From contig JAJRBL010000179.1 in NCBI GenBank assembly GCA_028679485.1, positions 1-6,087 on the forward strand: a DNA stretch of 6,087 bases, in the 5' to 3' direction. This DNA comes from Methanospirillum sp. Lineage in GTDB: Archaea > Halobacteriota > Methanomicrobia > Methanomicrobiales > Methanospirillaceae. The notes beneath the pieces are model-generated. The model worked only from the letters and a program-made list of their open reading frames with translations. It did no database searches and had not been told where the DNA came from. The number at the start of each line of letters is the position of its first letter. The first letter of the stretch is position 1. Both the position numbers and the translations under genes were made by a program. This document shows, in pieces, positions 1-5,857 of this stretch.

Positions 1-15
1 TCCATCTCACCGTAA
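1..15 (+). CDS. Possible last codons of the gene upstream of rpsL (candidate nusA)
   Basis: The frame starting at base 1 reads S-I-S-P and stops with TAA at 13-15, leaving a 37-nt gap before rpsL. In archaea the gene before rpsL is commonly nusA, whose product ends a few residues after its last KH domain, so this would fit. The alternative is the frame starting at base 3, which stays open to a TAA at 51-53 overlapping the rpsL ATG (TAATG). Too little sequence is present to decide; the nusA name rests only on gene order. Confidence 0.25.
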   Translation, partial: SISP

Positions 16-42
16 AACCGGTGATTCTATCGAAGATTATCA

Positions 43-49
43 GAGTGAT
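43..49 (+). promoter_or_regulatory. Ribosome binding site of rpsL
   Basis: GAGTGAT ends 3 nt before the ATG at 53. It matches the archaeal anti-Shine-Dalgarno target GAGGTGAT with one G missing, and has nearly the same spacing as the clearer sites of rpsG and fusA. It supports 53 as the start; the frame upstream is open but holds no other start codon. Confidence 0.55.
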
Positions 50-52
50 GTA

Positions 53-481
53 ATGGGACAGGGTAAATTTGCCGCACGGAAATTAAAGCGTGACTCGGCC
101 AAATTCCGGTGGAGTGATCCTCATTTCGCCAGAACAGCAGGTGGTCTGAAATTAAAGTCTGATCCGCTTGAGGGCGCGCCACAGGGACGAGGAATTGTCC
201 TTGAGAAGATTGGTGTTGAAGCAAAACAGCCGAACTCGGCAATCAGAAAATGCGTGCGTGTTCAGTTGATCAAGAACGGAAGGCAGGTTTCTGCTTTTGC
301 AGTGGGTGACGGTGCCATCAACTTCATCGATGAACACGACGAGGTTGAGATTGAAGGCATCGGGGGCCGTCTTGGTCGTTCAATGGGAGATATTCCCGGT
401 GTCCGTTTTGTCGTCACCAAGGTGAACAATGTCTGTCTTCATGAACTGGTGATAGGCAGGAAGGAGAAACCGCGCAGGTGA
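53..481 (+). CDS. rpsL: 30S ribosomal protein S12 (uS12), archaeal type
   Basis: A 142-residue protein of the small ribosomal subunit that sits at the decoding centre and contacts the codon-anticodon helix. It starts [15 protein letters not shown] and carries the hallmark loop [10 protein letters not shown] (about residues 58-67), the second decoding loop around GDIPGVRF (about 112-119), and the family's GRKEKPR-type C-terminus. The length and the N-terminal extension are those of archaeal/eukaryotic S12 (eukaryotic S23), not the shorter bacterial form. It is the first complete gene of the cluster and ends 5 nt before the rpsG ATG, so the two are surely cotranscribed and probably translationally coupled. 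Nothing is missing or odd. Identification is based on strong family resemblance recognised by eye. Confidence 0.98.
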   Translation: MGQGKFAARKLKRDSAKFRWSDPHFARTAGGLKLKSDPLEGAPQGRGIVLEKIGVEAKQPNSAIRKCVRVQLIKNGRQVSAFAVGDGAINFIDEHDEVEIEGIGGRLGRSMGDIPGVRFVVTKVNNVCLHELVIGRKEKPRR

Positions 482-483
482 TC
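476..483 (+). promoter_or_regulatory. Strong ribosome binding site of rpsG
   Basis: AGGTGATC overlaps the rpsL stop codon and ends 3 nt before the ATG at 487. It is an 8-nt match to the 16S 3'-end complement. It selects ATG 487 over the in-frame GTG at 478, which would lie inside the site. Confidence 0.7.
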
Positions 484-486
484 GTG

Positions 487-1071
487 ATGAGTGAAGAAGG
501 ATCCGCCCCGTCACGGTTACTTTTTAACCGTTGGGACACAAATGAGGTCACGATTCGTGACCCGGGTATCGCCAGGTATGTCAACCTGAACTCAATGATT
601 GTGCCGCATTCCTGCGGCCGTCTGACCCGTCAGGAGTTTCATAAATCAAGTATGCTCATCGTTGAGCGGCTTATCAACCAACTGATGCGTACCGAGAACA
701 ATACCGGCAAGAAGCAGCTTGCAATACGTATTGTCAGGGATGCTTTCGAGATAGTTCACCAGAAGACAAAGAAAAACCCGATAGAGGTTCTCTGTGATGC
801 AGTTGCAAACTCCGGCCCGAGAGAGGAGACGGTCCGTCTGAAATACGGTGGTATCAATGTTCCAAAGTCGGTTGATACCGCCCCGATGCGGAGGGTTAAC
901 ACTGCCATCGGTTTCATTGCAACGGGGGTTTACTCGGCCTCCCACAAGAAGAAAAAACCGGTAGCAAATGCCCTTGCAGAAGAGCTGATTGCAGCCTCGA
1001 ACGGCGATCCGAAGTGTTTCTCTGTCGCCAAGCGTGAAGAACGGGAACGTGTTGCAAAATCGGCACGGTAA
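487..1071 (+). CDS. rpsG: 30S ribosomal protein S7 (uS7), archaeal type
   Basis: A 194-residue primary rRNA-binding protein that nucleates assembly of the 30S head and lies near the E site. Visible family signatures include the central helix region with NPIEVLCDAVANSGPREE and the GGINVPKSVD segment, followed by APMRRVNTAIGFIATGVY, all typical of archaeal S7/eukaryotic S5. The basic C-terminus (KREERERVAKSAR) is also usual. The start is placed at ATG 487 (MSEEGSAPS) because of the AGGTGATC site in front of it; an alternative GTG at 478 would add three residues and overlap the rpsL stop. The spacing to rpsL is 5 nt, and 41 nt separate it from fusA. Length is normal for archaea and no lesion is seen. 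Confidence 0.98.
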   Translation: MSEEGSAPSRLLFNRWDTNEVTIRDPGIARYVNLNSMIVPHSCGRLTRQEFHKSSMLIVERLINQLMRTENNTGKKQLAIRIVRDAFEIVHQKTKKNPIEVLCDAVANSGPREETVRLKYGGINVPKSVDTAPMRRVNTAIGFIATGVYSASHKKKKPVANALAEELIAASNGDPKCFSVAKREERERVAKSAR

Positions 1072-1085
1072 ATAATTGTCCCCTT

Positions 1086-1100
1086 TCTGTTTTTTTTAAT
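1086..1100 (+). terminator. T-tract between rpsG and fusA (possible weak terminator or U-rich leader)
   Basis: The 41-nt gap contains eight consecutive T (1090-1097) preceded by a pyrimidine-rich stretch. Archaeal RNA polymerase can terminate at such T-tracts without a hairpin, so this could lower read-through into fusA. It could equally be only a U-rich linker, since rpsG and fusA are normally cotranscribed. Confidence 0.3.
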
Positions 1101-1103
1101 TCC

Positions 1104-1109
1104 AGGTGA
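1104..1109 (+). promoter_or_regulatory. Ribosome binding site of fusA
   Basis: AGGTGA ends 3 nt before the ATG at 1113, the same spacing as rpsL and close to that of rpsG. It fixes the fusA start at MSRGKKTVE, which matches the usual archaeal EF-2 N-terminus. Confidence 0.7.
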
Positions 1110-1112
1110 AAT

Positions 1113-3308
1113 ATGAGTCGAGGGAAGAAGACGGTAGAGCGCGTCATGCAGCTCATGAACCAGCCCGAATTTATCAGGAACATCGGTATTGTCGCACATA
1201 TTGATCACGGCAAGACCACCCTTTCCGATAACCTCCTGGCTGGTGCAGGTATCATCAGCGAGGATCTCGCTGGGAAAGCCTGCTGGATGGATTCTGACGA
1301 GGAAGAACAGGCACGTGGTATCACCATAGATGCATCCAACGTGTCGATGGTCCATGAATACGACGGGAAAGAGTTCCTTATCAACATGATCGATACCCCC
1401 GGGCACGTTGATTTTGGTGGCGACGTTACCCGTGCAATGCGTGCAGTTGACGGGGCAGTCGTCCTTGTCGATGCTGTAGAGGGAACCATGCCCCAGACCG
1501 AGACGGTTCTCAGGCAGGCACTCAAGGAACGGGTAAAGCCTGTCCTGTTTATCAACAAGGTCGACCGGCTGATCAATGAACTGCAGGTCGACGAGATGGA
1601 GATGCAGATCCGGCTTGGCAAGGTTATTGACAAGGTCAACAAGCTGATCAAGGGTATGAATGAGGATATGTACAACAATGGCTGGAAACTTGATGCAGCA
1701 GGGGGAACTGTTGCGTTTGGTTCTGCCCTGTACAACTGGGCAATATCCGTCCCGTACATGAAAAAATCCGGGATCTCATTCAAGGAAGTGTACCAGCATT
1801 GTAAGGACGGGGATATGAAGGCACTCGCAAAGAAAAGTCCTCTTTGTGAAGTTGTTCTTGATATGGTCGTAACGTTCCTTCCAAACCCGACGGAGGCACA
1901 GCCCCGGCGTGTCGGTGTCATCTGGCATGGTGATGTTACCAATCCTGAAGGAAAGGGTATGATAACCTGTGATCCGAATGCGCCGAGCTGCCTCATGGTT
2001 ACCGATATCTCATTTGATCCCCATGCAGGTGAGGTTGCAACCGGCCGGCTCTTCTCCGGGAAACTGAAACGCGGTGACGAGATGTATGTTATGGGAACCG
2101 CGAAGAAGGTCAACCGGCTTCAACAGGTTGGTATCTTCATGGGGCCGACCCGGGTCGAGGTTCCCGAACTGTATGCAGGTAATATCGCCGCAGTAACCGG
2201 TCTTAAAGACGCGGTCGTCGGTTCGACGGTCTCAAACCTCATGGATATGACCCCGTTCGAGTCACTGGAGCATTATTCCGAGCCAGTCGTTACGGTTGCT
2301 GTTGAAGCCAAGAATATGAAAGACCTGCCAAAACTGGTTGAAGTGCTCAGGCAGGTAGCCAAAGAGGATCCGACCCTTCGTGTCAATATCAACGAGGAGA
2401 CCGGGGAGCACCTTATATCTGGGATGGGAGAGCTCCATCTTGAGATTATCACCGGCCGTATCAAGCGTGACAAGGGTGTTGAGATCGTCACATCTGAGCC
2501 CATCGTGGTCTACCGTGAGACGATCACCGAAAATCTGACCGATGCCGTGGAAGGAAAATCTCCGAACCGTCATAACCGGTTCTATTTCACTCTTTCACCG
2601 CTGCCTGAAGACGTTGTGGAGAAGATTAAAGGCCACGAGATCTCGATGAACCAGGAATCCCTTGAACGCCGTGATGCTATGATGAAGGCCGGGTTTGATA
2701 AGGATGAGGCTAAAAGTGTCAAGGATATCTATGCAACCAATATCTTCCTGGATATGACCAAGGGTATTCAGTACCTCAACGAGACCATGGAACTGATCAT
2801 CGACGGTATTCATGAAGCCCTGGACGGCGGCCCGCTCGCCGATGAGCCGGTCCAGAACATGCTCATCAAGCTCGTCGATGTGAAGCTTCACGAGGATGCC
2901 ATCCACCGTGGGCCTGCCCAGGTCATTCCGGCAGTCCGGAGTGCCATCAAGGGTGGAATGCTTCTTGCAGGTGACTCGCTCCTTGAGCCGATGCAGAAAC
3001 TCCATATTACCGTGCCCCAGGATCATATGGGCAGTGCGACATCCCAGGTCCAAAGCCGCCGTGGCCAGGTCTACGACATGGCAAGTGAGGGTGACACGAT
3101 AACCGTTATCGGCAAGGCACCTGTGGCCGAGTTGTTCGGGTTCGCCGGAGATGTCAGGTCGGCAACGGAAGGAAGGGCCATGTGGAACAGCGAATTTGCA
3201 GGGTTTGAGATTGTTCCCGCAGGGATGGCCAAGGAGATCGTCCTTGAGATCAGAAAGCGCAAAGGACTCAAGGAAGAGCTGCCTAAGCCTGCAGATTACC
3301 TAGCCTAA
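1113..3308 (+). CDS. fusA: Translation elongation factor aEF-2 (GTPase, translocation factor)
   Basis: A 731-residue GTPase that drives translocation of tRNA and mRNA on the ribosome. The G domain is complete: G1 AHIDHGKT at residues 28-35, G2 RGITI at 68-72, G3 DTPGH at 94-98, G4 NKVD at 148-151 and G5 GSAL at about 203-206. Domain II follows (around residues 265-380), then domains III-V. Domain IV carries DAIHRGPAQ, in which His598 is the expected diphthamide site (codon CAC at 2904-2906), so this is archaeal/eukaryotic EF-2 and not bacterial EF-G. The C-terminal [16 protein letters not shown] segment is also typical. It is the third gene of the str cluster with its own strong SD. A T-rich terminator region follows instead of tuf. 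The gene appears intact and of normal length. Confidence 0.99.
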   Translation: MSRGKKTVERVMQLMNQPEFIRNIGIVAHIDHGKTTLSDNLLAGAGIISEDLAGKACWMDSDEEEQARGITIDASNVSMVHEYDGKEFLINMIDTPGHVDFGGDVTRAMRAVDGAVVLVDAVEGTMPQTETVLRQALKERVKPVLFINKVDRLINELQVDEMEMQIRLGKVIDKVNKLIKGMNEDMYNNGWKLDAAGGTVAFGSALYNWAISVPYMKKSGISFKEVYQHCKDGDMKALAKKSPLCEVVLDMVVTFLPNPTEAQPRRVGVIWHGDVTNPEGKGMITCDPNAPSCLMVTDISFDPHAGEVATGRLFSGKLKRGDEMYVMGTAKKVNRLQQVGIFMGPTRVEVPELYAGNIAAVTGLKDAVVGSTVSNLMDMTPFESLEHYSEPVVTVAVEAKNMKDLPKLVEVLRQVAKEDPTLRVNINEETGEHLISGMGELHLEIITGRIKRDKGVEIVTSEPIVVYRETITENLTDAVEGKSPNRHNRFYFTLSPLPEDVVEKIKGHEISMNQESLERRDAMMKAGFDKDEAKSVKDIYATNIFLDMTKGIQYLNETMELIIDGIHEALDGGPLADEPVQNMLIKLVDVKLHEDAIHRGPAQVIPAVRSAIKGGMLLAGDSLLEPMQKLHITVPQDHMGSATSQVQSRRGQVYDMASEGDTITVIGKAPVAELFGFAGDVRSATEGRAMWNSEFAGFEIVPAGMAKEIVLEIRKRKGLKEELPKPADYLA

Positions 3309-3341
3309 TTTGCCACCCTTTTAACATCACTCGATTAAATC

Positions 3342-3363
3342 ATTTTCTTTATATTTATTTTTC
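3342..3363 (+). terminator. T-rich terminator after fusA
   Basis: About 35 nt past the fusA stop lies a stretch with T-runs of 4, 3, 3 and 5 (ATTTTC, TTTATATTTA, TTTTT). This is the usual form of an archaeal intrinsic terminator, with no hairpin needed. It separates the translation cluster from the accessory genes, which have their own promoter further down. Confidence 0.55.
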
Positions 3364-3373
3364 GTTATATCAC

Positions 3374-3406
3374 TCAAATCAGGCTTATTTTGGGCTTATG
3401 ATTTGA
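3374..3406 (+). promoter_or_regulatory. Palindromic candidate operator upstream of the SLP1 TATA box
   Basis: TCAAATCA (3374-3381) and TGATTTGA (3399-3406) are perfect 8-bp inverted repeats with a 17-bp spacer. The spacer region holds a direct repeat GGCTTAT at 3382-3388 and 3393-3399, 11 bp (about one helical turn) apart. The element ends 4 bp before the TATA box, where an archaeal activator or repressor dimer could sit. Regulatory function is inference; an 8-bp match at this scale in AT-rich DNA could arise by chance. Confidence 0.35.
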
Positions 3407-3410
3407 CAAG

Positions 3411-3419
3411 GTATATATG
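3411..3419 (+). promoter_or_regulatory. TATA box of the SLP1 gene
   Basis: GTATATATG is preceded by purine-rich ACAAG as a possible BRE. With the usual distance of about 26 bp, transcription would begin near 3440 and give a 5' leader of about 30 nt. It is the best TATA-like element in the 163-nt gap after fusA and lies outside the duplicated block. Confidence 0.6.
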
Positions 3420-3427
3420 CAACACCG

Positions 3428-3440
3428 ACGAATTTTTCGT
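3428..3440 (+). promoter_or_regulatory. Short inverted repeat over the predicted SLP1 transcription start
   Basis: ACGAA-TTT-TTCGT is a 5-bp perfect inverted repeat ending at the predicted start of transcription. It could be an operator or simply a T-run with chance symmetry. The corresponding sequence before SLP2 (GTGAGTTTTTTGT) has lost the symmetry. Confidence 0.25.
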
Positions 3441-3448
3441 GAATAATC

Positions 3449-3465
3449 TGACTACAAGATAGTCA
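3449..3465 (+). promoter_or_regulatory. Hairpin-forming inverted repeat just before the SLP1 start codon
   Basis: TGACTA-CAAGA-TAGTCA is a perfect 6-bp stem with a 5-nt loop, ending 3 nt before the first ATG. In the transcript it would form a small hairpin where an SD would normally be; no SD is present. Before SLP2 the matching bases (4858-4872) keep GACTA but carry a mismatch in the other arm (TAATC). Confidence 0.3.
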
Positions 3466-3471
3466 ATAATG

Positions 3472-4326
3472 ATGGGGTTGATAGAAATGATTGGTTATGA
3501 TTGGAGAAGAGTACTCTCTGTACTTATTATTGTGATAGTCCTGATAACCGGGTATGCATCGGCAATCCGTCCGACGTCCGCGTTATATGATCAGACCGGG
3601 ATCAGTACTTCCATTGATGCAACCTGTATCGGTACGTTTCTCGTGGATCATGATATGGAGTGGCAGCAGACGAATACTGCCGGTGGAGATCTTGCAAATA
3701 CATCCCTTACAGACGGCGAAACCCGTGCAATCTTTACGTATAGGGAGAACACGCTCGGTGCGGATGGAAATACCCGGTATACGAAGGATTACAACATGGA
3801 TGGGTCAAATGTCTCTGCAGGAAGAGACAACCTCGAAGTAATCCATACGGTTAATTTCAACCAGACACCCGGGCAGGATGGGATGTTGTGGTATGATGAA
3901 GAGGGTACCATATCAGTGAACGGGGCTGCATCAAACAGCACGGATACCCGTTGTGTCTTTGCTTCTTCAGGCTCTGGACTGGGGGCATTCCAGGGAACTG
4001 TTGCAGCAGGAAGTGTTATGAATGTCGATGAGGTGGCAGCAGTGACCCAGCTCAACGGCAGGGCGATATCAGGGGATAGTTCAGTACCGGTAAACCTGCG
4101 GTATGGATTTGATGCGGAGGGCAGCAGTACCGATACAAATGATACCCTTGCCAGTGGATCAGCCGAGGTATTCATGAATACGAACTTTGTGACCGGTGAT
4201 CCGGCAAGTTCGGAGAGTTGTGGCGAAGCAACCAATGTAACAACCAGGATCTATGATAAACAGAGAACCGTTGCAAGCGGCTTGTTCGACCTGGCGCAGA
4301 CCCATGAATACACCTCCACCTATTAA
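3472..4326 (+). CDS. Secreted or surface protein of unknown function, SLP1
   Basis: I do not recognise this family. The N-terminus is a Sec-type signal: basic residues (YDWRRVL), a hydrophobic stretch (about residues 14-27) and an ASA|I cleavage site near residue 31. The mature part, about 253 residues, is Gly/Ser/Thr/Asn/Asp-rich, looks beta-rich, and has no second membrane segment or C-terminal anchor. It has six N-X-S/T sequons (NTS, NVS, NQT, NST, NDT, NVT) and three cysteines (C52, C161, C250). The start is set at the second of two adjacent ATGs, since it aligns with the SLP2 start; ATG 3469 would add one Met. There is no SD. It has its own TATA box and is followed 12 nt later by the HEAT gene. 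SLP2 is about 87% identical with no indels. An extracellular or S-layer-associated role is inference. Confidence 0.85.
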   Translation: MGLIEMIGYDWRRVLSVLIIVIVLITGYASAIRPTSALYDQTGISTSIDATCIGTFLVDHDMEWQQTNTAGGDLANTSLTDGETRAIFTYRENTLGADGNTRYTKDYNMDGSNVSAGRDNLEVIHTVNFNQTPGQDGMLWYDEEGTISVNGAASNSTDTRCVFASSGSGLGAFQGTVAAGSVMNVDEVAAVTQLNGRAISGDSSVPVNLRYGFDAEGSSTDTNDTLASGSAEVFMNTNFVTGDPASSESCGEATNVTTRIYDKQRTVASGLFDLAQTHEYTSTY

Positions 4327-4331
4327 TCTCC

Positions 4332-4338
4332 TTTTTTT
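4332..4338 (+). terminator. T7 tract between SLP1 and the HEAT gene
   Basis: Seven T lie between the SLP1 stop (4324-4326) and the HEAT ATG at 4339. A T-run of this length can act as a partial archaeal terminator, which would make SLP1 mRNA more abundant than SLP1-HEAT mRNA. It also occupies the place where an SD would be expected. Confidence 0.35.
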
Positions 4339-4815
4339 ATGACAGATGACACGCTTGAGTACTGCCTGAAAGGACTTCGTGATCCTGATAAGACTGTCCG
4401 GGCACGAAACATGGAAAAACTGGCAGAAATTGGAACTCCTGCAGTTTCGTCCCTGATGATCCTCCTGTCTGATTCAGACTGGGTAGTCAGGTACCGGGCA
4501 GCAGAAGCCCTTGGCTGTATCCGGGACCCGGTCTCGACCGGGCATCTTATCACCCTGACCGGTGATTCCAAGGATCATGTACGGTACATGGCAGCCAAGG
4601 CACTGGGCGGGATGAAGGATGACAGGATACCGCCGGTTCTGGTCAGGTTGCTGCGGGATAATCATCTTTATACCCGGAGGATTGCTTCTGCCGGAATAGC
4701 TGCATCCAAAGACCTGGCTGCAGGGGATGCTCTCAGGGCGGCAATGGAGACCGAACATGACCTGGAAACCCGGGAAATCTTCCGGAAAGACCTGATATTA
4801 ATGAAAAAAGGGTAG
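4339..4815 (+). CDS. HEAT-repeat protein (HEAT_2 / PBS-lyase-like repeats)
   Basis: A 158-residue, all-helical, probably cytoplasmic protein with no signal peptide or membrane segment. Four HEAT-like repeats of about 30 residues can be seen, with the second-helix starts at DKTVRARNMEKLAEIG (17-32), WVVRYRAAEALG (48-59), HVRYMAAKALG (80-90) and YTRRIASAGIA (111-121). The D-x-x-V-R-x-x-A-A-x-A-L-G signature is clear in repeats 2 and 3. Such proteins act as protein-binding scaffolds; the partner is unknown and no catalytic motif is present. ATG 4339 is the first start after SLP1 and is needed for repeat 1, but has no SD, so expression may depend on coupling to SLP1. The stop TAG (4813-4815) directly abuts the duplicated metG stub. 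A second copy survives only as a 3' remnant after SLP2. Confidence 0.85.
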   Translation: MTDDTLEYCLKGLRDPDKTVRARNMEKLAEIGTPAVSSLMILLSDSDWVVRYRAAEALGCIRDPVSTGHLITLTGDSKDHVRYMAAKALGGMKDDRIPPVLVRLLRDNHLYTRRIASAGIAASKDLAAGDALRAAMETEHDLETREIFRKDLILMKKG

Positions 4816-4836
4816 TTAACGGATTTTTGTTCCAGG
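4816..4836 (-). pseudogene. Duplicated 3' stub of metG at the duplication junction
   Basis: Read on the minus strand, these bases encode P-G-T-K-I-R-stop (TAA at 4818-4816), the same end as the real metG at 5861-5881. ACGGATTTTTGTTCC here versus CCGGATTTTTGTTCC there differ at one base, and the HEAT-end sequence on the other side matches too. It begins directly after the HEAT stop codon. It cannot make a product and is best read as a scar of the tandem duplication. Confidence 0.7.
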
Positions 4837-4840
4837 TGAG

Positions 4841-4854
4841 TTTTTTGTAAATAA
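4841..4854 (+). promoter_or_regulatory. T6 tract and TATA-like element in front of SLP2
   Basis: TTTTTTG is followed by TAAATAA (4848-4854), whose centre is about 29 bp before the SLP2 ATG; if used, the mRNA would be almost leaderless. The matching SLP1 sequence is TCGTGAATAA, which is less TATA-like. The T-run could also terminate the HEAT transcript. Both roles are inferred and weak. Confidence 0.3.
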
Positions 4855-4879
4855 CCGGACTACAGGGTAATCTCTTGTA

Positions 4880-5734
4880 ATGGGGTTGACAGAAACGATT
4901 GTTTATGATAGGAAAAGAGTACTTGGTGTACTCATAATTATGTTCGTCCTGATAACCGGGTATGCATCGGCAATCCGTCCGACGTCCGCGTTATATGATC
5001 AAACCGGGATCAGTACCACCATTGATGCAACCTCTATCGGTACATTTCTCGTGGATCATGATATGGGGTGGCAGCAGACGGACACTGCCGGTGCAGATCT
5101 TGCAAACACCTCTCTGACAGAGGGAGAAACCCGTGCAATCTTTACGTATCGGGAGAACACGCTCGGTGCGGATGGAAATACCCGGTATACGAAGGATTAC
5201 GACATGGATGGATCAAATGTCTCTGCAGGAAGAGACAACCTCGAAGTAATCCATACGGTTAATTTCAACCAGACACCCGGGAAGGACGGGCAGCTCTGGT
5301 TTGACGAGGAGGGAACCATATCGGTAAGCGGGGCTGCATCAAACAGCACGGATACCCGTTGCGTCTTTGCTTCTTCAGGTTCCGGACAGGGGGCATTCCA
5401 GGGAACGGTAACCGCAGGGAGTGTCATGAATGTCGACGAGGTGGCAGCGGTGACCCAGCTCGACGGCAGGGCGATATCAGGGGATAGTTCAGTACCGGTG
5501 AACCTGCGGTATGGATTTGATGCTGAGGGCAGCAATGCCGATACAAATGATACCCTTGCCAGTGGTTCAGCGGCGGTATTCATGAATACGGATTTTGTGA
5601 CCGGTGATCCGGTGTGTTCAGAGGATTGTTGCAATGAAACCAACGTATCGACGCGTATTTATGATAATCAGAGGACTGTTGCAAGTGGCCTGTTTGGTCT
5701 GGCACAAACCCACGAATATACCTCTTCCAACTGA
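4880..5734 (+). CDS. Secreted or surface protein of unknown function, SLP2 (paralogue of SLP1)
   Basis: A 284-residue paralogue of SLP1; 37 differences by hand count, about 87% identity, with no indel. The signal peptide is kept (hydrophobic LIIMFVLITGYASA, cleavage near residue 31), although the residues before it have changed most (TETIVYDRKR versus IEMIGYDWRR). Sequons number seven (NTS, NVS, NQT, NST, NDT, NET, NVS). Cysteines differ: C52 is Ser here, C161 and C250 are kept, and C246 and C251 are new, giving a C-S-E-D-C-C cluster. Four Asn of SLP1 are Asp here, making the protein more acidic. The start ATG has only a weak GGTAATC 7 nt upstream. It is an intact gene, not a pseudogene; its function is unknown. 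It arose with the duplicated block and faces the convergent metG. Confidence 0.85.
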   Translation: MGLTETIVYDRKRVLGVLIIMFVLITGYASAIRPTSALYDQTGISTTIDATSIGTFLVDHDMGWQQTDTAGADLANTSLTEGETRAIFTYRENTLGADGNTRYTKDYDMDGSNVSAGRDNLEVIHTVNFNQTPGKDGQLWFDEEGTISVSGAASNSTDTRCVFASSGSGQGAFQGTVTAGSVMNVDEVAAVTQLDGRAISGDSSVPVNLRYGFDAEGSNADTNDTLASGSAAVFMNTDFVTGDPVCSEDCCNETNVSTRIYDNQRTVASGLFGLAQTHEYTSSN

Positions 5735-5739
5735 TCCCC

Positions 5740-5754
5740 TTTTGGTGTCTTTTT
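5740..5754 (+). terminator. T-rich terminator after SLP2
   Basis: TTTT (5740-5743) and TTTTT (5750-5754) begin 6 nt past the SLP2 stop. They correspond in place to the T7 tract after SLP1 and precede the HEAT remnant. Likely the end of the SLP2 transcript. Confidence 0.4.
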
Positions 5755-5762
5755 CATCCTAT

Positions 5763-5857
5763 CTGCAACGGATCCTAACCGGCAGCGAACGATATGGAAC
5801 CGGACCCGGAGACCCGGGTTTTCTCCCCAGCAATCTGCGGGTACTGGAAAAAAGGGG
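5763..5857 (+). pseudogene. Remnant of a second HEAT gene (3' end only)
   Basis: The frame from 5782 reads AANDMEPDPETR, lining up without gaps with AAMETEHDLETR of the intact HEAT gene (about residues 134-145). After a diverged stretch of equal length, both copies reach K-K-G at the same spacing. Here one extra G (GGGG at 5854-5857) removes the in-frame TAG. An in-frame TAA (5776-5778) lies upstream, and CTGCA/GGAT blocks at 5763-5773 also match with gaps. About 10 of 25 residues agree, so the match rests equally on position, frame and the adjoining metG end. It cannot encode a HEAT protein. The rest of the gap from SLP2 to metG shows nothing else. Confidence 0.55.
5848..5857 (-). terminator. 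Possible metG terminator T-run on the minus strand
   Basis: Just past the metG stop (5863-5861) the minus strand reads CCCC then six T. The same bases are the plus-strand lysine codons AAA AAA of the HEAT remnant, so a HEAT C-terminal K-K-G and a metG T-tract may have shared sequence. Confidence 0.3.

Larger units (their letters stand above)
3428..4836 (+). repeat. Tandem duplication, copy A (SLP1 - HEAT - metG 3' stub)
   Basis: Copy A runs from the leader of SLP1, through SLP1 and the HEAT gene, to about 20 nt of metG 3' end. Copy B shows the same order with most of HEAT missing. Leader, gene, HEAT 3' end and metG end all correspond between copies. The left limit is where leader similarity fades (about 3425-3430); the right limit is where metG similarity gives way to SLP leader sequence (about 4834-4840). 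Boundaries are good to a few bases only. Confidence 0.75.

Noticed and set aside
478..486. GTG start for rpsG overlapping the rpsL stop
   Set aside because: It falls inside the AGGTGATC site that serves the ATG at 487, and the extra residues M-I-V are not a usual S7 start.
1205..2113. A 302-codon open frame antisense to fusA
   Set aside because: It is fully covered by an undoubted aEF-2 gene, and its composition is that of an antisense shadow with no recognisable motif.
3534..3570. A Tat signal in SLP1 based on W-R-R-V-L
   Set aside because: The motif lacks the S/T-R-R-x-F-L-K pattern, the hydrophobic stretch is strongly Sec-like, and SLP2 has R-K-R instead of R-R.
3789..4235. A 148-codon minus-strand open frame inside SLP1, matched by an equal one at 5197-5643 inside SLP2
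   Set aside because: The two share length because the genes are recent duplicates. Neither has an SD or promoter on the minus strand, and the translations (Ser/Pro/Thr/Ala-rich) look like antisense codon-bias shadows.
4830..4840. An SD-like TTCCAGGTGA, the same 10-mer as before fusA
   Set aside because: It lies 39 nt from the SLP2 ATG and is followed only by a tiny frame. It is better explained as the tail of the duplicated metG end.
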